Of a stretch of DNA of 64,000 bases, positions 56,305 through 64,000 are shown piece after piece. This DNA is from Pseudevernia furfuracea. Its lineage: Eukaryota; Ascomycota; Lecanoromycetes; Lecanorales; Parmeliaceae. The translations under genes and the position numbers were made by a program. The DNA lies in the NCBI GenBank assembly GCA_022315425.1, contig JAIUPT010000020.1, positions 1,736,001 to 1,800,000 of the forward strand, read 5' to 3'. The notes beneath the pieces were generated by a model. That model had not been told where the DNA came from. It saw only the letters and a list, made by a program, of their open reading frames with translations, and searched no databases. Each line of letters opens with the position of its first letter. Position 1 is the first letter of the stretch.

Positions 56305-57899
56305 GCTGGAATGATGTCGACTGACACTCCTTGAACAGAGAAATCCTAACGAAGAAGAGCGCTAAGAAAGATGGATATCGTGGCTGTCGCCAATGACTCA
56401 AACCGCTTACAGTTGCGCGGCATGTTCTAAGCGCTTGAAGATTGTTGGAGAATTTCTCTCAAGCTTCCTCCTCATTAATTCTCGGAGGAGGATATTGCGC
56501 AGACTGAGGGTATATAGAAGTGGGCAAGAGTAATAGTGCGCTACCCTTCTAGTAGGTACTAAGCTTAGGCTGTGAAATATTTTCTCTGCACTTGTCTATA
56601 ACATGATCGGAATGAATGCCGCAGATGTTTGCGCTGACGGGCGCATTCAATTGCGGTATGTATAAAGATTAAGCAGCCGCAGAGCACAACCATGTGTAGT
56701 AGGAAAAGCTAGCGCTTTATCATTGACAGAAGAAGCCGAGCAAAGACGTGAAAGGAGAAAAGGGCATGTTGCTCAACAACATCACATTTCACAGCCTGAC
56801 AACCCCGTCGATTTGATCAAAATACAGGTAATCTGCCCACAATCTGCCATTATCATATACACGTGTGAGTAGTTGAAGACTGGAAAAGACATGAAACATG
56901 GGCATGGAGCCTCAGCCACAGCTTGTTCTGCAACGTGACAATCGTATCATCTATGTCAGCAATAGGGTAAGCAACCGACGAAATGATATAACTGTGTGCT
57001 CTTATAGAGAGCTAAACGTCAGAAATGAGACCAAAGCTAGGGACAACACCCGTTGAAGGCTCATTTTGGAACGCAACAGCCTCGTAACTTGTGTTAAATG
57101 GAAGTCAAAAAGCTTACACTGGTCGGAGGTTCCGCTGTTTCTGCCAATGGTTTGACTTCCAAACGCCAAAAAGTGTCTTCTTTCAGCACCTTCCAAGATT
57201 ACTCTTAGATATTTGTGTAGCCTGGGAGGTAAAGTAGCACGCAATCACCTTCCGTAGGTTGGGACGATGCATGTATCAAGACCATAACATGCCAAGAATA
57301 GCAAGCAACAGTATGGTTTAGACTGTACGAAACGTCATTATCCGAAGGCATAGTGGCAAAGTCACTCCGGCAGGGAAAACACTAGCGCCAGCGTAATGTC
57401 ATTGTTCTCCCTGCCCAAGCTGTTGCTTGAATAGAAAATTTCTGCCACGATCGTGAGAGGTCTTATGATTCCTACCTACACGGTTTTCGCATTTGCGCTT
57501 TACCACAGCCTCTCCGAACCGCCGAAATATACAGACCGATTGGTGTGCGCCTTGACCACCATTAACAGTCTATGAAAGCTTCAGCGAGCTAGAGTGCTTC
57601 CCTGCGAGTCGTTAACACAATGCCATTAACAGAACGGCACACCTTTGTACTACAGTAAAAGCTGTTCTTTGGCTTGCACATTCGAACAATATGTTATTTC
57701 GGCAGTGAACGAATGCTTTGTTTCCTTTGAATCAATGACTTGAGACACAAAAATACACTCACTTAATTAATAGGGTCGAGAGACCTTGCTCTTCAAGTCC
57801 ATCAGCTTCTCTTGATTATTTTGTTCACCATCCTGTTCTGCTCCTTAGCCGACACAAAACATACCTTTCCTATTCTGATTTCAAGCCGTTGACATACGC
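56305..57899. other. Intergenic, no supported gene
   Basis: About 1.6 kb without a convincing frame. The minus frame 57002-57244 is short and shows only a terminal hydrophobic stretch. The last 200 bp lead the second RING gene. Confidence 0.5.
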
Positions 57900-58776
57900 A
57901 TGACAGATCACCACGTTAGGCCGGGCTTCTGCCTCGACATGGCAAAACGATTCCTCGATCAGCTTGCGAAGATCCCAGAAAACGAACTGTCCGAAGACAG
58001 GTGTTGTATGATCTGTCGTCAAGACTACGGTACAGATTCTCTTGACGTTGCAGTCCGCCTCCCGTGTAATCATCACGTAGGCTTAGAGTAAGTTGGCCTG
58101 AGTTCATTTCTCCTCGAAAACCACCTTGTCACAAAGAGAACATGCTGACTCGGAGATATTTAGGTGCATTTCGACCTGGCTATCTGCTTCCAACAAGAAC
58201 TCTTGCCCAATGTGTCGGCGTGTGTTCTTCGAGGTGATCCATGAGGGAAGCGAAGAGGAATACCACCGCGAAATAATACGTAGGGTAGGACAGCCACCCC
58301 TACAGGGAAATGCACCAGGGGACGCTCCGAGAATTTACGTTTACAACGCTTGGTTTGACTATTTCGTGGAAGCTGCTGCCGAGCAGTACCAAAAAAGCCT
58401 GGCACGGGCGGAAGCATTTGTTATGGAGCGTTATTCAGGAGATTCTCTTCCACCATGGGAGAGGTATATGATTGCACACCAGGCAACCGCATTTCGAACC
58501 TTGGCAGTCCGGGAAACGTTGCTGTATCACGAACTTGGGCGCGATGGTGGTTTCCCACCATTGGTGGAGCCTATCAGGGGACCACTGACCGCAGAGCAGT
58601 TGGAAACACTCTTCCAAGAACTTCGTCGAAGGGGAGCTTTCGAAGCCGACCTTCACCCAGAGCCATTCGAGCACTACAGAAATTTGACCGATCGCCAGAT
58701 GTGGGAGCTGCATCGAGAAGAAGCAGAAAGCTATAGTACAGAAGAAGGAGGATACTGGTCAGTAATGTTAGGCTGA
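57900..58776 (+). CDS. RING-finger protein, paralogue B
   Basis: Two exons (57900-58087 and 58164-58776; 76-bp intron that cuts the RING) give 266 residues. A short helix 'CLDMAKRFLDQLAKIPENEL' precedes the RING: 'CCMICRQDY', 'LPCNHHVGLECISTWL', 'SCPMCRRVFFE'. As in the gene at 46220-47344, Gly replaces the Cys/His at the fifth zinc-ligand position. The layout (helix, RING, long featureless C-terminal part) matches that gene, but it is about 110 residues shorter and has an intron the other lacks. The C-terminal part is helical, rich in Glu, Arg and aromatic residues. It is a probable E3 ligase; the target is unknown. Confidence 0.8.
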
Positions 58777-59564
58777 TTAGCGGTCATTGGACGGCTTGAA
58801 TGTCGAAGACAGACATGCGAGACTGTGGTGATAGATCAGGACACATAATGTCCTGATCTGAAGACCGAGTCCAACATCGCGTTCACTAGTCCCTTGGTTG
58901 AAGTCTCGAGTGCGCGACTCTATCCTTCAAATGCACGTTTGAAAATGTTCTTTAATACTAGAATCTTTCAGAAATCTAAGAACCAGCTGTTTAACATGGC
59001 GACTGAAGTTTCTGAACATTTTAGACCATAGTGGGTTGTGATTGTGAAACTTTTCAAGATACCTATCAAACTTCAGAATTGGAGGAGGCTATTGAGCTCC
59101 TCCTCCAAGAGCTTATTCGTCTCCTTCAATTCCTTTAATGCGCTCTCACTAGATAATCTCCTTATCAATAGCAACGCGTATTTAACGCGTAATCGATCTT
59201 TTTATTCTTTCGCGAGGGTTCGTGTTGGAATGATGGATATGACGTGCTAAGGACTTGCCGGGTATAGGTATATCAGTTATGCCCCCGAGTCTTTCTATTC
59301 CTTAGAGATTAGTTCTATTAGCAATCCAGTCATTGGACCCCCGTAGCGATACTACGTCTTTTGTATTTGTATCACGCCCTGTTCCAGCAAAAGTTTGCGG
59401 GGCAGGCTGCTAGCGGGACGCTCCCGCATAGGGTTTTGCAAAGAGGAGTACATAGGATATAGGGGTATCCTAGCTTGAAACATAGCCCTTAGGCGTCGGT
59501 CTGGTGTTGGTTCCACTCAAATGTTCTAATGGAAACACCGACGTCCGCTCGATCCTGAGTGAAA
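58777..59564. other. Intergenic with a possible repeat relic
   Basis: No gene. At 59040-59220 the minus strand reads as a short coiled coil ('ALKELKETNKLLEEELNSLL') in CG-rich/CA-poor DNA, reminiscent of the RIP-marked block at the left end; it may be the trace of an old element. 59330-59470 is GC-normal and featureless. Confidence 0.35.
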
Positions 59565-60961
59565 ATGAGAGTCCACGGGGACTCCGAAAATTTCTCTTTT
59601 CTGCCATGGGGCAGAATGATCACACTAAAGAACCGTCCCGTGCAAGGCGCAGTGTTACTGGTTACATTCATCTTCCTCACCATCAGTCTATACAGTCTTG
59701 GGCATGGGAGAGACGCGGGCGAGGGTGCGCTGGACCACTATAAAGGGCGCTTCTCCAAATCTGTGGGGACCAAGTCAAAAGATAAGGAAGCAAAGAGGCT
59801 CTATGCAGAGGAATTGTTGCAGCGTCCCCTGGCCACAGACTTAACGTCCATTCCGAAGCTGTTGCACCAGAGTTGGATAAATTCGACACTGCCTACCAAA
59901 TTCGAAGAATGGAGTCACTCGTGCCGTCAGGCAAATCCGGATTGGGAGTGGGTCTTGTGGACGGATGCGGACAATATGAAGTTGGTGGAGAAATATGCGC
60001 CTTGGTTTGCGAGCACTTACGAAGCCCTACATTCTGAAATATATCGTGCGGATACGGCACGCAATATCTACATGCACGTTTATGGGGGGTGAGTTCCAGA
60101 ATTCTGTTGGGCGAAACACTCGATATCCGCTGACTGGCTGCTTCTAGCGTATACGCTGATCTCGATACTGAATGTGTGGAACCGTATGAGGAAATGTTCG
60201 CGGAATACAACACTTCTATGATAGCCCACAATATGCCACCATCCCAGTCTGAGTCTCTTGACAAGAGCGGACGACGCAAGAGCTTGCAACCTACGAAAGC
60301 CCTCGAAGAACCTAGACCGAAATCTACCGCGACTGGACTAGAGATTCCATCGTCCGCGGAAGGTGAACGGAAAGTCTTCCTCGGCCGCATGGGTACCGAC
60401 GACAATTTTGTACACTCAATACCCAACGCCTGGATGGGGTCCACTCCCGGTCATCCGTTCTGGGTCCTTCCACTCGAGTCTTGTGAACAGAGCATTGGAA
60501 GTGATGCGCAGCCCGAGTATCTCACAGGACCTCCAGCCCTCTACGACCGAGTCAGAGACTATAGAGATGTATACGAGCACGGCAAAGGAGACAAGATGGA
60601 TGATCATTACAACAAAGGTGGCTGGCGGCATCTGTACCCACCTCCAAAGGACCGGCAGAAGCTCCCGCCGCAATCGATGGTCGTGCTCCCTTTCTGGGAG
60701 GTCTATCCGTATTCCTGGGAGCGCGATGGAGAGGCTTACAAGAATCTTTGCTGGGTCACGCAAGATACATTTAGTGCGTCGACGTGTAAGCAGGTCTTGG
60801 GACTGGATCATTGGGGCAGTCATAGCATTACCTATTGGAGCCATTCATGGAGTGCGGACGGGCATTGGGACGAACACATGAATGCGCTCAATAAGCCAAC
60901 CGAGACCTTTGGTGGCGACGAGAATGACGAAGGAGATACTCAGGCGAAACAGGAAGGTTGA
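59565..60961 (+). CDS. GT32 glycosyltransferase (Och1/Sur1-type), type II membrane
   Basis: Two exons (59565-60088 and 60148-60961; 59-bp intron) give about 445 residues. A short cytosolic start is followed by the membrane anchor 'GAVLLVTFIFLTISLYSLG' (about residues 28-46), so a Golgi type II protein is likely. GT32 motifs: 'IPKLLHQSWINS', 'WEWVLWTDADN', 'YRADTARNIYMHVYGG' and the DXD-type metal site 'GVYADLDTE', made across the intron. Later segments include 'NAWMGSTPGHPFW'. Family members transfer mannose or similar sugars to glycoproteins or inositol-phosphoceramides; the acceptor cannot be told. The frame runs two codons above the ATG without another ATG; the ATG at 59607 would be an alternative start nearer the anchor. 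Confidence 0.85.
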
Positions 60962-61862
60962 GGAATGAAAGGAGATCGAACCGGATATGGATGCAAGCAT
61001 GTTCAATGATGGCACTCAGCGATACAAAGCGAGCGCGGCCTGGTCATCACGGTCTCTATACAAAGAGCACCCCAACGACTTTCAGGTCCCCATGAGACGA
61101 AGAAACTGCGAGATACTGGTCACCCTCGCGGCTCACAGCTGGCTCGGCGACTTCGGCTTTCCCGCCCATTGTCTTATCTAATGGCCACTCGCTGCAGGCG
61201 TGGCCTTCTCATTACCCTGAACAACCCGAGGTCGATTAACTACCTGTGTCTCGCCACCCCAACGATATTCAGGGATGATTTATGGAGAGTCTTAGTACAC
61301 TGCCAGATTTTTTTCAGATGTCGATATACTGAATCAGCACTGTCGCCGAAATTAGTATTGAGGTTAGGAATCGTCGGAAGCGGATTTGGATAGTCATGAA
61401 TACCCAACAGGGGGGCACATAATCAATCTTATACATAGCGATTTATAGATGTACAAGTTAGCAAACGTTCGGAGTTCTCTCCAGAGCCTATCGATGTGCT
61501 AATAAGTCCCACAAGCACCAACACTCTGATAGCTCCATTCAGAGGAGCAACTTGCTATACACAAGAACGCTTTTATTTCCAGAACCTGCATCTTCTTTCG
61601 CAACTGCTACCTAGAATCTGCGGTGTGAGCTCCAGGGTGACCAATCGTATGCAACCCTAAAGCCCCCCCTAACATGCCACTAGAAATCCTACCGTCGTAA
61701 CACTCCCATGCTTGTCTAACAGAAGAGATGTTTGACAAGCCTACCAAGCACCTCTACAATTCTTCGTCGCGATTCATGCAAGAATGACGACTACTGCTAA
61801 CGCGTGGCTTGTCCAACGCGACAGCTTTGCGCTTGACCCAAGAAAGGTTGCGAGGGCTCACC
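60962..61862. other. Intergenic, no supported gene
   Basis: Short frames only (60987-61181 and 61169-61393), no domains. Confidence 0.5.
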
Positions 61863-62345
61863 ATGCCTCCAGCCCTCCTCGGCACCATTAATATCTATGA
61901 GAAAAACAGCACCTACACCATCTTTGACACTGACGACGGAACTCATCTCTTCACCATCCGCCTCACCAGCCGTTTCCGCTCCTCACATGACCGTCATCCG
62001 TGCCTCCGACGCGCCACATGTCACGCCATCAAGAAATTCCGCGTATCCAAGGCTTCAAACATCGCCCTGGTATTCCCTTCCTCCGGCACTATCTCCCCGA
62101 ACAAAGAAGGAGGCTTCTTCAGCAACGACAAGCGCACTATGCGGAGCGCGGCTCTGGGGCAGGTCTATTGGAGTGGTCGGCAAGTCAACACTCCGTGGAA
62201 AGGAGGCCGATCGGAGACGAGCTTCATGAAATTGGCGGATGCGGGTGGGAAGGCCTTGGTGGAATACAAGGACGAGGGACACGCATTGAAAAGGATGGGG
62301 GTTTATCGAGATTGGTGTCGAGCGGAGGCAGGAAGGGTTGGATGA
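61863..62345 (+). CDS. Small protein, possibly LURP-one/tubby-like
   Basis: Starting at the ATG at 61863 the frame gives about 160 residues; the open frame begins at 61809 without ATG. 'GTINIYEKNSTYTIFDTDDG' and 'HLFTIRLTSRFRSSH' alternate like beta strands, as in LURP-one-related/tubby C-terminal-like proteins, and 'GQVYWSGRQVNTPWKGG' and 'RMGVYRDW' follow. In the middle (about 61990-62030) the other frame reads 'HMTVIRASDAPHVT', which would fit the strand pattern better than the frame's own 'DRHPCLRRATCHA'. This hints at two compensating shifts. The family guess is weak; the frame itself is open to the stop at 62345. Confidence 0.4.
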   Translation: MPPALLGTINIYEKNSTYTIFDTDDGTHLFTIRLTSRFRSSHDRHPCLRRATCHAIKKFRVSKASNIALVFPSSGTISPNKEGGFFSNDKRTMRSAALGQVYWSGRQVNTPWKGGRSETSFMKLADAGGKALVEYKDEGHALKRMGVYRDWCRAEAGRVG

Positions 62346-62616
62346 GATGGTAGTGAGCGGGATGGCGATGCTGTCGGAGGAGCAAACGGGTGTGAGAGCG
62401 GCAGGACCGCGATGACTTCCTGGGAGCAATACAGGCAGAGGTGTTTGGCGGAGATATGTACCTCAGGGTAGAAAAGATACCTTACTCTTAGCTGTGAAAG
62501 CTTTAGGGCTAGGGTTACGCCGGAGAATTGCCGATAAAAAAAGCGTATACTCCGTACCAGTCCACACTTTTGCATCACTCTTCTACAGACAACTCTAAGG
62601 CCTCGCTGAAATCGCC

Positions 62617-64000
62617 ATGCCGAAGGAGCACCGAAAACGAGGGCGCCGGGAGGAAAAGAAGCGGAAACGTGAGGAGGAGCAAGACCAAGCCGCACCTTCC
62701 AACAAGCGGCAGAAGTCAGAGGATGCAGAAGCAGAGAACGAGATCATAGGTGATGAAGCTACACCACAAGAGGGCTACCCCGGGTATGCCCCTCGACCTG
62801 GAGATCTCCCGTTCTACGGGCTACTGGATGAAGATGAGCAGGAATACTTTAAGAGGGCAGATTCTATGCTAGAACTGAACCAATTCGCCGATCCAGAAGA
62901 ACGAAATCTTTTCTTGGCCAATGTCTACAAAGAGGCTAGTGGGAAGGAGCTCAAGATCGCCAGTAGCCAGTCATGTTCAAGGCTTATGGAGCGATTGATC
63001 CTCCTCTCGACGCCGGATCAGTTGAAAAATCTGTTTCAGAAGTTCAGTGGACAGTAAGTTCGCCTGCTACGGGCCGTGAGGGCGATGCATCTGACATTTG
63101 TAGCTTTCTGCACCTCGTACAGCACCGATTCGCTTCCCATTGCTGCGAAGCATTGTTCTTACAAGCAGCGCCAATCGTCAATCAAGAGCTGACTGCACCT
63201 TTGGATGAGGGGAAGCAGAACCAGGAGAGTGGGGACGTCTACGTCTCTATGGAGAACCTCTTCCTATATACACTGAACGAGTTGGAAGGCAACCTGGGGT
63301 ACTTGATGAGCGATCAGTTCGCATCGCATCCACTGCGTATTCTACTAGTCGTGCTCTCAGGCATGCCGCTTGCGGCTGTAACCTCTTCCTCGGTGTTGCA
63401 GAGCAAAAAGAAGGAGCATGTCTCTATCACTGGTGGAAAACCAATTTCCACAGAAGGGACGACAGAAGCGCGCATGGTACCAGATTCCTTTCATACCGCG
63501 TTGGAGAAGATGATGGCAGGAGCAGTGGCAGGTCTAGACACAACATATCTTCGGGCATTAGCGACTCATCCTATCGCAAATCCCGTTTTGCAGCTTTTGC
63601 TCGAGCTCGAACTCACAAGATCAGGCAAGCAAAGCGCGAAAGACTCGAAGTCTCTATTTCGAAAGCTCGTTCCCGACGATACGTTGGAGGAGGGTACTGA
63701 AAGTGCTTCTTTCATCAACAATCTTGTCTACGATACGATTGGCTCACGGCTACTGGAGGTAATTATCATAAATGCACCAGGCAAGACGTTCAAAGCATTA
63801 TACAAAAGCTCATTCAGGGACAAAATTGGGACGTTTGCGAAGAACGAGGTCGCTGCTTTCATTGTCATCAAAATCATCGAGCGCCTCAGCAAGGAAGACT
63901 TGGTGACTGCTCTAGATGAAGTTTGTCCTCAGATTGACACGCTGATCAAGCGCTCGCGTACATCAGTCATCAAGACATTAATAGAAAGATGCCGCGTACG
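62617..64000 (+). CDS. nop9: Nop9 pumilio-repeat nucleolar protein (partial, runs off end)
   Basis: Exon 1 (62617-63053) and exon 2 from 63104 (50-bp intron) are open to the window end, giving the first 440 or so residues. The N-terminus is a Lys/Arg/Glu-rich nuclear/nucleolar signal ('KEHRKRGRREEKKRKREEEQ'), followed by 'YPGYAPRPGDLPFYGLLDED' and helical pumilio-type repeats ('LANVYKEASGKELKIASSQS', 'LHLVQHRFASHCCEALFLQA', 'HPIANPVLQLLLELEL'). Nop9 binds pre-18S rRNA and is needed for small-subunit maturation; that is known from the yeast protein. Length in the family is about 650-720 residues, so roughly 250 are missing past the window edge. Confidence 0.85.

Noticed and set aside
41279..62345. 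A secondary-metabolite gene cluster
   Set aside because: No polyketide synthase, non-ribosomal peptide synthetase, terpene synthase or transporter seen; the accessory genes are unrelated in function.
1..64000. tRNA, rRNA, CRISPR, bacterial operon or prophage features
   Set aside because: Looked for cloverleaf-like and rRNA-like stretches and regular spaced repeats by eye; none convincing, and the DNA is eukaryotic.

Overview
The window looks like nuclear DNA of a filamentous ascomycete (Pezizomycotina). The reasons are short introns (about 45-130 bp) with GTNNGT donors, CTNAC-type branch sites and YAG acceptors, a white collar-1 photoreceptor, Zn2Cys6 and fungal-N-domain proteins, and a transposon relic carrying the signature of repeat-induced point mutation (RIP). 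I cannot place it to class or genus from the sequence alone.

Layout. 1-6750 is an AT-rich block almost without CpA/TpG, holding a dead Tad-like LINE on the minus strand. 7.7-10.7 kb carries two minus-strand genes, an aldose 1-epimerase and a Zn2Cys6 regulator. 12.5-21 kb is a worn accessory stretch with an unrecognised relic, a hemerythrin-like relic, an intact-looking six-exon UPF1/NAM7-type SF1 helicase, an inverted array of about 35-bp repeats, and a broken amidase. 23-40.2 kb is a conserved housekeeping block: RCC1-repeat mitochondrial protein (fmp25), white collar-1 (wc-1), a Ras-type GTPase, Sds23-type CBS protein, DNA ligase I (cdc9) and, divergently from the ligase, a TIP20/RINT-1 tether subunit. 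41-59 kb is again accessory and gene-poor: a frameshifted SGNH esterase, a fungal-N-domain coiled-coil protein, two paralogous RING proteins, an F-box protein, a unique secreted protein, a minisatellite ORF and an ATGCAT-rich patch. 59.5-64 kb holds a GT32 glycosyltransferase, a small possible LURP-one/tubby-like protein and the 5' part of nop9.

The genes do not form an operon or an obvious metabolic cluster. Conserved genes sit in blocks separated by decayed, repeat-bearing accessory DNA. I rebuilt introns by hand from frame continuity and splice signals, so exon edges are predictions. I found no rRNA, tRNA, CRISPR or prophage. The most solid unusual items are the RIP-killed LINE, the inverted repeat array in front of the helicase, open-frame introns in wc-1, a 17-nt microexon coding the Ras effector loop, and the 24-bp repeat that is open in all three minus frames.
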